This document shows positions 17,872 through 26,929 of a stretch of 64,000 bases of DNA, one piece after another. Each line of letters starts with the position of its first letter. Positions within the stretch are counted from its first letter, which is position 1. Both the position numbers and the translations under genes were made by a program. Location: NCBI RefSeq assembly GCF_003029735.1, contig NZ_KZ686268.1:310001-374000 (forward strand). Direction: 5' to 3'. Origin of the DNA: Pedobacter yulinensis. Lineage in GTDB: Bacteria; Bacteroidota; Bacteroidia; Sphingobacteriales; Sphingobacteriaceae. Under the pieces are notes generated by a model that did no database searches, was not told the DNA's origin, and saw only the letters and a program-made list of their open reading frames with translations.

Positions 17872-18783
17872 TTAGTTGGTACTTTTTGTCAAATTAATCG
17901 TCCGGGGGTTCAATTTATGCGGCCCAAGTCCTGATTTTAATACGATGATCTGCCCCCTCTGACTTAACAACCAGTTTGCGAATCCCGTGCCTAAACCTTC
18001 CCTTCCCTCGCAATTTATAATATAAATGTTCCTCAAAAAGGGGTACATGCCGTTCATCAGGTTTTCCTGGGTGGGTTTATAGTACATCTGGTCCTTTTCT
18101 GACCTGACGCCGACCATCCTGACCTGACTCAATGCTGCTGCAGCGCTGCTGTTTTTTTCAGACAACCAGTTCACACCGACCACACCTATTGTACCAGGGT
18201 GTGACGCGACGTATTTGATTACGTCATTGTTCGATTGCAAAGTATATACGCCTTTTTTAGGCAGTTCCTTTACGCCTGCAAGTTCCCTGAAATACCGTAA
18301 GGTAGATGAGTATGGATTGTCAAATACAAGTTGTTTAGTTGGCTGATTCCCCCTGAGGATTTCCTTCACATCATTAACGCTGATCGTGCTGTCTTTATTG
18401 CCCTTATGGGTAATCAGTGCAATCCCGTCAATGGCAAAACGGGAGGTACCGACCTTGATTCTGCGTCTGGTATAATACTTTTCCTCGTCTGGTGTAAGCA
18501 TTCTTGATAAAACGACCACCCGCACACTGTCGTTAAGAAACGTGGGCAGAATTCGGTTTTCGTAACCCGGAACAGGCGTGATCACAGCATCAGGATAATC
18601 GCTCTGAAAAACCTCGATCTGATCGTTCACAATTGGCAGGAAGGTTTCGTCAACAAGGATCTTTACCGTACCCGAGGTGCGTGTTTCGGCAACTTCCTTT
18701 TCTTCCGGCGATTTTTCAGGGGTATTCCTGCAGGCGGCGGCGCCCAGTAAAAGCAATAAAGCAACAGACAATCTATTCATCAT
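17872..18783 (-). CDS. PstS-like periplasmic substrate-binding lipoprotein
   Basis: A 303-residue protein with a lipoprotein signal (MNRLSVALLLLLGAAAC; lipobox cysteine at about 18). The body resembles the PBP-like domain of phosphate-binding PstS proteins: VKILVDETFLPIVNDQI near the start, then NDVKEILRGN and GIVGVNWLSE-like stretches. No pstCAB genes are nearby, so it need not take part in phosphate uptake; homologues occur with exbBD/tonB in Bacteroidota. Its start overlaps the upstream 74-residue gene by 11 bases. Confidence 0.8.
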   Translation of the reverse strand: MMNRLSVALLLLLGAAACRNTPEKSPEEKEVAETRTSGTVKILVDETFLPIVNDQIEVFQSDYPDAVITPVPGYENRILPTFLNDSVRVVVLSRMLTPDEEKYYTRRRIKVGTSRFAIDGIALITHKGNKDSTISVNDVKEILRGNQPTKQLVFDNPYSSTLRYFRELAGVKELPKKGVYTLQSNNDVIKYVASHPGTIGVVGVNWLSEKNSSAAAALSQVRMVGVRSEKDQMYYKPTQENLMNGMYPFLRNIYIINCEGREGLGTGFANWLLSQRGQIIVLKSGLGPHKLNPRTINLTKSTN

Positions 18784-18997
18784 GAGTACTCATTAGTCGC
18801 GTAAAACGGATAAAAGCATAAACGATCAGCAGCACACCCAGCGATATGCGCCAGTGCGGCTGCAGCCTCCAGGGAAAGTCTGTCCACATGATCACATAGA
18901 CGCCCATAACGAGGTAAAAGGCGAACATAAAAAGGCCTAAAATGAGCAGAAATCGCTTTTGGGGCGATTTCTGCTTGAATGGATTGTTTTTGAACAT
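18773..18997 (-). CDS. Small two-helix membrane protein of the exb-tonB cluster
   Basis: A 74-residue protein. A basic N-terminus (FKNNPFKQKSPQKR) is followed by two hydrophobic segments, about residues 16-36 and 48-64, which predicts an inner-membrane hairpin. It lies two bases after tonB and overlaps the PstS-like gene by 11 bases, so it is part of the same transcript. No recognised function; it may be an accessory of the TonB complex. Confidence 0.75.
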   Translation of the reverse strand: MFKNNPFKQKSPQKRFLLILGLFMFAFYLVMGVYVIMWTDFPWRLQPHWRISLGVLLIVYAFIRFTRLMSTHDE

Positions 18998-18999
18998 AT

Positions 19000-19824
19000 T
19001 TAGTTCCCCAGTGTGAAGGAAATGGCAATATTGTAACTTACACGTACCGGTTTACCGTTTTGGATTCCAGGAATCCATTTTCTGCTCGCTTTAAGTACCC
19101 GCTTTGCTTCTTCATCCGTACCGTAGCCAAGGCCTTTAACGACTTTGATATCGGTCAGTGAACCGTCTTTTTCCACAACGAAAGACATGTTTACTTTTCC
19201 CTGGATGTTTTGCTCAGCTGCCTGAGGCGGATATTTGATCGCATCAGCGAGGTATTTATAGAAGGCAGGCAGGCCTCCCGGATATTCCGGGTTTTTCTCG
19301 ATTGATGAGAAAGCGTATACCGTATTGTCTTCAACAACCGCAGCCTGTTTAGGGCCTTCGCCGACAGGAACATTGATGTTCACATCAGCAGTCGGGTCGC
19401 CGGCAATGGTCTTCTGACCGGGGTCGGCTTTTTTCAAATCCTCTACGGTAGGTGGCTCCTCGTCGCGCACCTGCTCATCGGGTTTAACGATGGGCGGCGG
19501 GAATTTAACCTGGTCTGTTCTTGGAGGCGGCGGCTCCACCGGTGGCGGCGGAGGTGTCTCCGGGTTTACGGGTGGTGGCGGCGCCACAACCACTTCTGTT
19601 TGCTTCAGCACTTCATCGTCTTCTGGTAACGAACCTTTGATCAGTGAATAGATCTTGGGAGCGAAAAACAGCAGGACAAATGCGGCTGAAGCGAAGAGCA
19701 GGGATTTGGTCGTGTTGGAAGCATTCGATTTACGCAGCTCATAGGCGCCGTAACTCTTGTTCTTCGTTGCAAACACAACATCCAGCCACTCTCTCTTGAA
19801 AATATCTAACTTCGAACCAAACAT
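19000..19824 (-). CDS. tonB: Energy transducer TonB
   Basis: A 274-residue TonB-family protein. A cytoplasmic N-terminus with YGAYELRKSN is followed by one membrane helix (about 43-63), a proline-rich periplasmic linker with several PPPPP runs, and a C-terminal TonB domain (YPGGLPAFYKYLADAIKYP onward, ending in VSYNIAISFTLGN). It transmits the ExbB/ExbD proton-motive force to outer-membrane receptors. It follows exbD by 21 bases. The PGGLPAFYKYL segment is shared with two other TonB-like proteins in the window (38635-40371 and 40807-41238). Confidence 0.93.
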   Translation of the reverse strand: MFGSKLDIFKREWLDVVFATKNKSYGAYELRKSNASNTTKSLLFASAAFVLLFFAPKIYSLIKGSLPEDDEVLKQTEVVVAPPPPVNPETPPPPPVEPPPPRTDQVKFPPPIVKPDEQVRDEEPPTVEDLKKADPGQKTIAGDPTADVNINVPVGEGPKQAAVVEDNTVYAFSSIEKNPEYPGGLPAFYKYLADAIKYPPQAAEQNIQGKVNMSFVVEKDGSLTDIKVVKGLGYGTDEEAKRVLKASRKWIPGIQNGKPVRVSYNIAISFTLGN

Positions 19825-19845
19825 AGCTTTATGTTATTAATGTTG

Positions 19846-20397
19846 TTATAAAATTCCTGCCTTTTTCATGAAGTCCTTTTCACCTTCAAGAAGGTTTTTC
19901 GGATCATCGTCGATCGCCGGAGCAGTTTTAATTTTCGCAATTGCCAGCTCGTCCATGATGTCTACAAAATTTTTGTAGTTGGCACCCTCAGTTGGTTTGA
20001 TCACGACGGTTAACTGCCTTTTCGGGTCGTTGCCATACATATCTGTAACCTTCTTTTTGTTGTCGAGCAGCGCTTTGCGGATGTCGCCGAAGCCTACAAT
20101 GTTAGGCTCTGACTTTCCTGCTTCGCCCATGTACCAGGCAATCTTGTCGTTTTTACCGAGCAGGATGGTCATGGCGGTTGAAGCCCGCAGTTCCAGTTTT
20201 GTATCGTTTTTCTCGTCTTTATCAGGCTTGGCCACGTCCATGGCCTGTGGCTTAGACAGGGTAGTGGTCAGCATGAAGAAGGTGATCAGAAGGAAGGCCA
20301 GATCCACCATTGCAGTTAAGTCTACACGGGTTGATTGTTTCTTACTTCTTACCTTGCCGCCTTTACCACCGTCGCCGCCGGTATTTAATTCTGCCAT
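19846..20397 (-). CDS. exbD: ExbD-family biopolymer transport protein (second of pair)
   Basis: A 183-residue protein with one N-terminal membrane helix. The segment STRVDLTAMVDLAFLLITFF contains the membrane aspartate (AMVDLAFLL) that carries protons in ExbD/TolR. A periplasmic domain follows, with WYMGEAGKSEPN and VVIKPTEGANYKN. It works with ExbB and TonB. Four bases after the other exbD. Closely similar to the orphan ExbD at 26930-27445. Confidence 0.92.
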   Translation of the reverse strand: MAELNTGGDGGKGGKVRSKKQSTRVDLTAMVDLAFLLITFFMLTTTLSKPQAMDVAKPDKDEKNDTKLELRASTAMTILLGKNDKIAWYMGEAGKSEPNIVGFGDIRKALLDNKKKVTDMYGNDPKRQLTVVIKPTEGANYKNFVDIMDELAIAKIKTAPAIDDDPKNLLEGEKDFMKKAGIL

Positions 20398-20401
20398 CTT
20401 C

Positions 20402-21019
20402 TTATTCTTTAGGGCTTCCTTCAGCCGAGGTGATTAAACTAAATTTGTTCATTTTCTGCTTCTGAAGAATGTCTACGATCTTCCTGACCGCAGGGTACTC
20501 TTCTTTCGCATCTCCTTTAATACTGATACGCATATCGGTATTATCGATTTCCTTTACGGCAACGCGCGACTGGTAGATCCAGTTATACAGCTGGTTATCA
20601 ACTGAATCGGTCGGGATTCCGGTTTGGATTCCAGACTTCTTGCGTTGCTCCCCATCCATATTGATGAATTGTTTCAGATTGCCCATGGGTACACCGAAAG
20701 ATGAGATCACTGAAAAACGTTCCTCTTCCTGTGGTGTAAATTTGATACCGTATTTTTCGCCCATTAACTGCAGGGTACGTTTACGGATCTTGGTACCTGC
20801 AACTTCAAAGAAAACCTTTCCCTGCCCGATTGTCAGCAGCGCGATGTCTGCATCTGGTACTTTGGTAATGATGGTCGATGAAGGTGTAGTTACTTCCAAG
20901 GGTTCTGGCTGCCTTGACGTTGCCGTCAGGATAAAGAAAGTGAGCAGCAGGAACGCGACATCGCACATGGCGGTCATGTCTATCGCTGTACTCTTTCTTG
21001 GTATTTTGACTCTTGGCAT
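20402..21019 (-). CDS. exbD: ExbD-family biopolymer transport protein (first of pair)
   Basis: A 205-residue ExbD with a basic start (MPRVKIPRKS) and a membrane helix STAIDMTAMCDVAFLLLTFF holding the conserved aspartate. The periplasmic part is longer than in the second ExbD and quite different in sequence, so the two are likely to form a heteromeric stator with ExbB. Located 85 bases after exbB. Confidence 0.92.
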   Translation of the reverse strand: MPRVKIPRKSTAIDMTAMCDVAFLLLTFFILTATSRQPEPLEVTTPSSTIITKVPDADIALLTIGQGKVFFEVAGTKIRKRTLQLMGEKYGIKFTPQEEERFSVISSFGVPMGNLKQFINMDGEQRKKSGIQTGIPTDSVDNQLYNWIYQSRVAVKEIDNTDMRISIKGDAKEEYPAVRKIVDILQKQKMNKFSLITSAEGSPKE

Positions 21020-21104
21020 AATATAAACTTGTTAGTGTTTTAATGAATGATGTTCTTGTAACCGGTTTTCCATAAAGCCGGTGAAACTTTTTTTACACTA
21101 ATGA

Positions 21105-21932
21105 TTATTTATGCGTAGAAGCATAGGTCTGTACGATGCTGAAACCAGCTTCGTCAATGGCGTAAGTCAGTTTGTCGATCTTTGAAGTAAAGATGTTGTA
21201 CATGATGATCGCCAGTGTCGATGTAGAGATACCTGTAGCTGTATTTACAAGGGCCTCAGAGATACCTGTTGCAAGTGCAGCCTGGTCAGGAGCACCAGAG
21301 TTTGCCAGACCGGCGAAAGCCCTGATCATACCTGTTACCGTACCCAACAGACCCATCAGTGTACCAATCGATACCAGGGTAGCTATAACGGTCAGGTTTT
21401 GCTCAAGCATAGGCATTTCAAGCGAAGTAGCTTCTTCGATGTCTTTCTGAATCGCTACAACAGATTGCTCAACGTCAAGATTGGTGTCGGCTTCTACCTC
21501 GCGGTATTTTTTCAGGCCAGATTTGATTACGTTCGCAACAGAACCTTGTTGTTTATCGCACTCAGCCATTGCAGCTTCGATGTTGTTGGTGCTCAGGTTG
21601 CTTTGTACTTTTCTTACGAAAGTATCCAGGTTGCCTTTACCTGAAGCTTTACCGATCACGATAAAACGCTCTACAGAGAATACAATTACCATCAGCAACA
21701 GGCCGATCAGGATTGGCACGATGAATCCACCTTTATAGGCCATTCCAAAATAGTCACCAGTTTTTGGCAAATTTTCCGGGTTGTTGTCAATGAAGTGTTC
21801 AGGAGCGCCCAGTACGAATTTAAACAGGAGAACCCCAATGATGATACAGATAGGAATAACCAAAGTAGCAAATAAATTAGAGGCAGAAGAGCTCTCTTTT
21901 TTAACTGTAGTAGGTTTTGGTGCGTTTGCCAT
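21105..21932 (-). CDS. exbB: ExbB / MotA-TolQ-ExbB proton channel family protein
   Basis: A 275-residue membrane protein with an N-terminal helix (about 19-40), a second helix near 75 and the conserved C-terminal channel region LVSIGTLMGLLGTVTGMIRAF followed by ALVNTATGISTS. It forms the proton channel pentamer with ExbD that powers TonB. First gene of the seven-gene unit, with its own promoter at 22028-22057 and an AT-rich leader of about 90 bases. Confidence 0.93.
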   Translation of the reverse strand: MANAPKPTTVKKESSSASNLFATLVIPICIIIGVLLFKFVLGAPEHFIDNNPENLPKTGDYFGMAYKGGFIVPILIGLLLMVIVFSVERFIVIGKASGKGNLDTFVRKVQSNLSTNNIEAAMAECDKQQGSVANVIKSGLKKYREVEADTNLDVEQSVVAIQKDIEEATSLEMPMLEQNLTVIATLVSIGTLMGLLGTVTGMIRAFAGLANSGAPDQAALATGISEALVNTATGISTSTLAIIMYNIFTSKIDKLTYAIDEAGFSIVQTYASTHK

Positions 21933-22027
21933 TTTTTTAATTTTTAGTTTTTAGTTTTTGTTTTTTTATTTTTTAAATAGTGGATTGGTAATACACAACG
22001 TCAGCCCAGCTTGTTTTGTTGCGGAAA

Positions 22028-22057
22028 CAAATTTAAAATTTTGGTTTAAATTACAAA
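22028..22057 (-). promoter_or_regulatory. Promoter of the exbB-exbD-exbD-tonB unit
   Basis: The minus strand has TTTG (complement of 22054-22057), 18 bases, then TAAATTTG (complement of 22028-22035), matching the Bacteroidota TTTG / TAnnTTTG consensus. Transcription would start near 22021, leaving a leader of about 88 bases that is almost pure T/A close to the ATG, typical of strong Bacteroidota leaders. Confidence 0.82.
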
Positions 22058-22150
22058 TTAATTTAAAAAGAGACCCTCTGACCGCTCTTTCTGCACAAAT
22101 CGTGCGCCCATCATCCATAAACATATCCCTGACTTAGCGAGGTGTACTAA

Positions 22151-22178
22151 CAAAAAATTGCCTCTTGGGGAGACAATT
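22151..22178 (-). terminator. Likely terminator after pckA
   Basis: On the minus strand an imperfect stem (AATTG-CTC with GAG-CAATT, one mismatch, 5-base loop, 22156-22178) is followed by TTTTTTG. A second, weaker hairpin with a nine-T tail lies just before it (22225-22247). Either could end the pckA transcript before the exbB promoter. The remainder of 21933-22334 is AT-rich and holds no gene that I can see. Confidence 0.55.
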
Positions 22179-22334
22179 CTTTCACAATAAAAACTAAAAA
22201 ATTAATGATTTGCAAATTTTTAAAGAAAAAAAAGCAGTTTAAACCGCATTTAGGGCTTATATAAGCACATTTTTACAATCGCACCCTATTGCCGTCAGTT
22301 TAACGTTTCTTTTCCTTTCCTGATCAGGGCCTGT

Positions 22335-23930
22335 TTACTGCGCCGCGGGTTCCCGCAAGGCCTGGAGCAAACCGGTATCTGCAGCATCTTCAAATTGTCT
22401 GAAATTGTTAACAAATGCGTCTGCAAGCTCCCTGGCTTTATGCGTGTAGGCCGCGCCATCTGTCCAGGTGCCGGCCGGGTCGAGCAGCGTTGTCGGAACA
22501 CCCGGGCAAATTGCCGGTACCTGCAGGCCAAAAACAGGATGAATGTTAAAGTCCACTTCAGCAAGCGCACCTTTCATGGCGGCACGGATCATGGCCCGGG
22601 TATAACTTAGTTTGATGCGGCTGCCGGTACCGTAGGGTCCGCCAGACCAGCCCGTGTTGATCAGCCAGGCCGATACCTCATGCTGTTCCATTTTCTGGCC
22701 GAGCAGGTTGGCATAGGTTACGGGGTGCAGGGGAAGAAAGGCTTTTCCATAACAGGCCGAGAAAGTAGCCTGCGGCTCGAGTACGCCGGCTTCTGTGCCT
22801 GCAACTTTAGCGGTGTACCCGGAAATAAAATGAAACATGGCCTGCCTGGCATCCAGCCGGGAAATGGGCGGCAATACGCCGAAGGCATCGGCCGTCAGGA
22901 AAAAAATATGCTTTGGAAGCGGTGCCACAGAGGGCTTTGCAGCGTTGCTGATATAATGGATGGGATAGGCCACCCTGGTGTTTTCAGTTTTACTGATATC
23001 TGAAAAATCAACCTCGCGCGAGCCTGAAAAATAATTGGTATTCTCAAGCAGGGCACCGAAACGGATGGCATTAAAGATTTCTGGCTCATTTTCTGCTGAG
23101 AGATTGACACACTTGGCGTAACAGCCTCCCTCGAAATTAAACACGTGCTGATCAGACCAGCCATGCTCGTCGTCGCCAACAAGTGCCCGCTCTGAATCTG
23201 CAGATAAGGTTGTTTTCCCGGTGCCCGACAGGCCAAAGAACAAGGCCGTATCGCCGTTTTGGCCTGTGTTTGCCGAGCAATGCATCGGGAGTACTTGGTG
23301 TTCAACCGGCAAGAGGAAGTTCAGCACGGAGAATACCCCCTTTTTAATTTCACCGGTATATCCTGTTCCGCCGATCATGATCCTTTTTTTCGTAAAGTCA
23401 ATGATCGAGAAATTGGCCTGCCGCGTGCCATCGCGCTCCGGATCGGCAAGAAAGCCGGGAGCCGCAACGATGGTCCAGGAGGGATCGGCCGGTTTACCTT
23501 CTTCGGCCCGCAGAAAGAGGTTGTAGGCGAACAGGTTTTGGTAGGCTGTTTCGGTAATGACACGAATGCCCAGCCTATAAGCTGGATCGGCGCAGGCAAA
23601 AGCATCGCGCACGAACACCGGTTTGTTTTCAAGGTAATCGATCAGCCTGTCAAACAGCCGGTCTGCTTTCTCACCGTCAAACGGAATATTGATATCGCTC
23701 CACCAGACCAGGTCCCTGGTCAGGTCGTCTGACACGATAAAGCGGTCTTTGGGTGACCGCCCCGTAAACATACCGGTGTCTATAGCAAGGGCTCCGGAAT
23801 CGGCAAGTGTACCTTCGTTTCTTTTCAGCGCCGCCTCGATCAGTTCGGCGGGACTCAATTGATAATAAACAGTTGCGGCGTTCAGATTTAAGTCACTTAA
23901 ATCCGGCGCTGTCAGCTTGGCTTTAATCAT
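22335..23930 (-). CDS. pckA: Phosphoenolpyruvate carboxykinase (ATP)
   Basis: A 531-residue enzyme converting oxaloacetate and ATP to phosphoenolpyruvate, CO2 and ADP, the entry to gluconeogenesis. It shows GRSPKDRFIV, the kinase-1a P-loop GLSGTGKTTLS, the metal-binding GDDEHGWSD and FNFEGGCYAKC just after it, and the adenine-binding NTGWSGGPYGTGSRIKL segment. Length is typical of the ATP-dependent family. Monocistronic, with a probable -7 element at 23955-23962. Confidence 0.96.
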   Translation of the reverse strand: MIKAKLTAPDLSDLNLNAATVYYQLSPAELIEAALKRNEGTLADSGALAIDTGMFTGRSPKDRFIVSDDLTRDLVWWSDINIPFDGEKADRLFDRLIDYLENKPVFVRDAFACADPAYRLGIRVITETAYQNLFAYNLFLRAEEGKPADPSWTIVAAPGFLADPERDGTRQANFSIIDFTKKRIMIGGTGYTGEIKKGVFSVLNFLLPVEHQVLPMHCSANTGQNGDTALFFGLSGTGKTTLSADSERALVGDDEHGWSDQHVFNFEGGCYAKCVNLSAENEPEIFNAIRFGALLENTNYFSGSREVDFSDISKTENTRVAYPIHYISNAAKPSVAPLPKHIFFLTADAFGVLPPISRLDARQAMFHFISGYTAKVAGTEAGVLEPQATFSACYGKAFLPLHPVTYANLLGQKMEQHEVSAWLINTGWSGGPYGTGSRIKLSYTRAMIRAAMKGALAEVDFNIHPVFGLQVPAICPGVPTTLLDPAGTWTDGAAYTHKARELADAFVNNFRQFEDAADTGLLQALREPAAQ

Positions 23931-23954
23931 GAGGTGAATAATAAGTTAGTAGCG

Positions 23955-23962
23955 CAAAGGTA
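23955..23962 (-). promoter_or_regulatory. Probable -7 element of pckA promoter
   Basis: The minus strand reads TACCTTTG, a full TAnnTTTG match, 24 bases before the pckA ATG. The nearest upstream TTTG is only 13 bases away, so the -33 element is not convincing. Confidence 0.45.
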
Positions 23963-24074
23963 ACAGCTTCGTTGCCAAAGCCGCAGCATTTTTTGTGCAT
24001 TTTTTAACTTATTGTGGCAAGTACACTAACGCCTAATCTCCTGATTTACAAATTAGTAAAACGATTAATCTTAA

Positions 24075-24422
24075 TTACCCGCCAGCCTTTTTGGCTTTAT
24101 AGCCCTGCTCGATCAACAGCTGCAGCACTTTGTCCCTGAAATCGCCCTGCACGATGATTTCCCCATCTTTTGCAGAACCGCCGACACCGCATTTGCTTTT
24201 CAGCAACTTGCCCAGTGCCTGGAGGTCGCTGTCGTTCCCGCGAAAGCCGGTAACGAGCGTCACAGCTTTGCCGCCGCGGTTTTTACGGTCCAGCTGCACC
24301 CGCAGGTCCTGCTGCTTGTTGGCCGGCGTTTCTTCCGGTTCGGGCGCCTCGAACGTAAATCCCGGATCGGTCGAGTACATGATGCCACCCAGTTCGCTAA
24401 GGCCGTTCTTCTTTGGTTTCAT
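24075..24422 (-). CDS. SUI1/eIF1-like translation factor (YciH family)
   Basis: A 115-residue protein. The C-terminal 75 residues are a SUI1/eIF1 fold: VQLDRKNRGGKAVTLVTGF, then LKSKCGVGGSAKDGEIIVQG and a final DKVLQLLIEQGYKAKKAGG. Bacterial YciH homologues are thought to affect start-site fidelity and stress-time translation. It follows the lipid kinase gene by 15 bases and is probably co-transcribed with it. Confidence 0.9.
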   Translation of the reverse strand: MKPKKNGLSELGGIMYSTDPGFTFEAPEPEETPANKQQDLRVQLDRKNRGGKAVTLVTGFRGNDSDLQALGKLLKSKCGVGGSAKDGEIIVQGDFRDKVLQLLIEQGYKAKKAGG

Positions 24423-24437
24423 TGTATGCTATATATA

Positions 24438-25331
24438 TTATAAGGTATGGTTGGGAACGATGATGTTTAAGGAAGCGGGCCTGACGCTGATATGCAGGTC
24501 TTTTCCCATATACAGCGGCTCGCCGTCAATATGGACAGCCGCTTCGGTATCGCGCGAGATCAGGATTTCTTTCCCGCTGATGATCTCGATCAGGTCTGAT
24601 GTGTGCGCTTTCCGGCGAAGCATGACCCAGGCTATTTCCGGTAACCTGCGAAGCGGGAAGGGCTTGATGATGCACACTTCAAGCAGGCCATCGGTAACGG
24701 ATGCCTGAGGCGCAATAAAAACGTTGTTGCCATATTGCGATGAGTTTGCGATGCTGATGGCAAATGCCTCCCGCACATAGGCTTTCCCGTCGACTGAAAT
24801 CTGGTAATGTTTGGACCCATAGGTGCCGATCTCGGCCAGCCCCTGCCGCAGGTAGCCCAGCAGGCCGCGGCCTTTTTCTTCGGCAAACACCGAGCTCAGA
24901 TGCGCATCGAAGCCCATGCCTGCCATGTTAAAAAATACACGGTCATTGAAAACCGCGGTATCCACAGCAAGTTCCCGCCCCGTATTCAGGCTTTGGATCG
25001 CTTTCTTCGGGTCGAGCGGAATCTGCAGAAAACGCGCCAGGCCATTGCCTGAGCCAAGCGCGATAATGCCCAGTGTCTTGCCATGCTCCATGACCTTACC
25101 GGCTACTTCGTTGATCGTACCGTCGCCGCCCACGGCCACCAGGATGTCAAACTGTTTGCGCAGGGCCTCGTCGGCCAGTTCGGCTGCATGGCCACGGTGT
25201 TCGGTAAAACGAAAATTCGGATTGTATCTGGCTTTGTCCAGGTAGCGGTCTATCAGGGCCGGTACGCGTGATTTACGGGTTCCCCCTGAAATGGGATTGA
25301 TGATGAAGAGGATATTTGTACGCTTCTGCAC
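24438..25331 (-). CDS. YegS/diacylglycerol-kinase-family lipid kinase
   Basis: A 297-residue cytoplasmic or membrane-associated kinase. It has FIINPISGG near the N-terminus, VGGDGTINEVA (the GGDGT catalytic motif, about residues 68-73), LGSGNGLARFL, and VDTAVFNDRVFFNMAGMGFD, all typical of the DAGK catalytic domain; the C-terminus holds ISRDTEAAVHIDGEP. The lipid substrate cannot be inferred. First gene of a two-gene unit with the SUI1 factor; a TATTTTG-like element lies just upstream. Confidence 0.9.
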   Translation of the reverse strand: MQKRTNILFIINPISGGTRKSRVPALIDRYLDKARYNPNFRFTEHRGHAAELADEALRKQFDILVAVGGDGTINEVAGKVMEHGKTLGIIALGSGNGLARFLQIPLDPKKAIQSLNTGRELAVDTAVFNDRVFFNMAGMGFDAHLSSVFAEEKGRGLLGYLRQGLAEIGTYGSKHYQISVDGKAYVREAFAISIANSSQYGNNVFIAPQASVTDGLLEVCIIKPFPLRRLPEIAWVMLRRKAHTSDLIEIISGKEILISRDTEAAVHIDGEPLYMGKDLHISVRPASLNIIVPNHTL

Positions 25332-25456
25332 GCTGTTTTGAACTTGTCTTGCAAAATAATCTATAATTTTCCAATTGCATTACAAACAGTGCCTGCAACA
25401 TCGCTTTCAAGCGCTTTTTTACTTTTCAAAAACGGGATTTAAAATAAAAAATACCT

Positions 25457-25464
25457 TAACTTTG
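25457..25464 (+). promoter_or_regulatory. -7 element of the metK promoter
   Basis: TAACTTTG fits TAnnTTTG and lies just upstream of the riboswitch, so transcription would begin at about 25470, a few bases before the riboswitch P1 stem. No good -33 TTTG is visible at the usual distance. Confidence 0.6.
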
Positions 25465-25474
25465 TCGCGTTAAA

Positions 25475-25538
25475 GTGGACTGATTTGCTCAAACCATGTA
25501 AATGGCCGGATTGCAACCACGTAAAAAAAAGTGCTAAT
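25475..25538 (+). ncRNA. SAM-II (metA-motif type) riboswitch before metK
   Basis: A P1 stem of GTGG (25475-25478) and CCAC (25517-25520) encloses the conserved loop start CTGATTTG (25480-25487) and the GGATTGCAA segment just before the 3' arm. After the stem come the A-rich spacer GTAAAAAAAA and the GTGCTAA element (25531-25537), the 3' side of the pseudoknot. This order of elements matches the SAM-II consensus of Bacteroidota and alphaproteobacteria. The loop between the two P1 arms has an extra small hairpin-like insert. SAM binding is expected to repress metK, whose product makes SAM. About 90 bases separate it from the start codon. Confidence 0.8.
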
Positions 25539-25627
25539 TGTACCTTCACTTCGATTTACAGCCTGTTTTCCTGGATCAACAGCCATTTTATTTAATTGTT
25601 TAGATTTCAAAAATTTAATTATTTAAA

Positions 25628-26878
25628 ATGTCGTATTTTTTCACGTCAGAGTCCGTTTCTGAAGGACATCCTGATAAAATCGCCGACCAGATTTCAGACG
25701 CACTGATCGATAATTTCCTGGCTTTTGATGCCGATTCAAAGGTTGCCTGTGAAACGCTTGTAACCACCGGGCAGGTCATTTTAGCCGGCGAGGTGAAATC
25801 AAAAACATACCTGGACGTTCAACAGATTGCCCGTGACGTAATCCGCAGGATCGGGTATACGAAAAGCGAATATATGTTCGAAGCCAACTCTTGCGGGATC
25901 TTATCTGCCATTCATGAACAGTCGCAAGACATTAACCAGGGTGTGGACCGCAAAAGCAAAGAAGAACAGGGAGCTGGCGACCAGGGCATGATGTTTGGCT
26001 ACGCCACGAACGAGACAGACGATTACATGCCGCTTGCGCTCGATCTTTCACACAAGCTGCTGCAGGAACTGGCGGCACTGCGCCGGGAGAATAAAGAGAT
26101 CACCTATCTCCGTCCGGATGCAAAATCGCAGGTAACGCTCGAGTATGACGATAACAACAGGCCGCACCGCATTGACGCCATCGTGATCTCAACACAACAT
26201 GATGACTTCGCTGAAGAAACCACCATGCTTGCCCAGATCAAAAAAGATCTTACAGGCATCCTGATTCCAAGAATCATTAAAAAATATCCGCAGTACGCAC
26301 ATCTTTTTAATGACGAGATCGAGTACCACATTAACCCGACCGGCAAATTCGTTATCGGCGGCCCGCATGGCGATACCGGTCTGACTGGCCGCAAGATTAT
26401 CGTTGACACCTACGGTGGTAAGGGCGCGCACGGCGGTGGTGCTTTCTCGGGAAAAGACCCGTCAAAAGTAGACCGTTCCGCAGCATATGCAACAAGGCAC
26501 ATTGCCAAAAATCTCGTTGCTGCAGGCGTGGCAGATGAGGTGCTTGTGCAGGTCAGTTATGCCATCGGCGTAGCCAAGCCAATGGGTATTTATATCAACA
26601 CCTACGGTACTGCGAAGGTTAGCCAGACTGATGGGGAAATTGCCCGGATTGTATCAGAGATTTTCGACATGCGTCCTTACTTTATCGAGCAGCGCCTGAA
26701 ACTCCGGAATCCGATTTATAGCGAGACAGCGGCATACGGCCACATGGGCCGTCAGCCGGAAATCGTGACCAAAACATTCAGAAGCCCGGGCGGTGAAGAG
26801 GTAACCGTCGAGGTTGAGCTTTTTACCTGGGAGAAACTGGATTATGTTGACGAGGTTAAAAAGGCATTTGCTCTTTAA
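25628..26878 (+). CDS. metK: S-adenosylmethionine synthetase
   Basis: A 416-residue enzyme making SAM from methionine and ATP. Visible are [15 protein letters not shown] near the N-terminus, [12 protein letters not shown] (methionine/ATP site), [21 protein letters not shown] and [19 protein letters not shown] (catalytic K and D residues). Length is slightly over the E. coli enzyme. Monocistronic, preceded by a SAM-II riboswitch and followed by a strong bidirectional terminator. Confidence 0.97.
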   Translation: MSYFFTSESVSEGHPDKIADQISDALIDNFLAFDADSKVACETLVTTGQVILAGEVKSKTYLDVQQIARDVIRRIGYTKSEYMFEANSCGILSAIHEQSQDINQGVDRKSKEEQGAGDQGMMFGYATNETDDYMPLALDLSHKLLQELAALRRENKEITYLRPDAKSQVTLEYDDNNRPHRIDAIVISTQHDDFAEETTMLAQIKKDLTGILIPRIIKKYPQYAHLFNDEIEYHINPTGKFVIGGPHGDTGLTGRKIIVDTYGGKGAHGGGAFSGKDPSKVDRSAAYATRHIAKNLVAAGVADEVLVQVSYAIGVAKPMGIYINTYGTAKVSQTDGEIARIVSEIFDMRPYFIEQRLKLRNPIYSETAAYGHMGRQPEIVTKTFRSPGGEEVTVEVELFTWEKLDYVDEVKKAFAL

Positions 26879-26890
26879 CCAGGTTCAATA

Positions 26891-26926
26891 AACAAATAAG
26901 GCGCTGTGACCAGCGCCTTATTTGTT
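26891..26926. terminator. Bidirectional terminator between metK and the orphan exbD
   Basis: A perfect 16-bp stem (26891-26906 with 26911-26926) around a 4-base loop. The outer half is A/T-rich and the inner half GC-rich, so it reads as a hairpin plus T-rich tail on both strands. It separates the convergent metK (plus) and exbD-like (minus) genes. Confidence 0.9.
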
Positions 26927-26929
26927 TAG

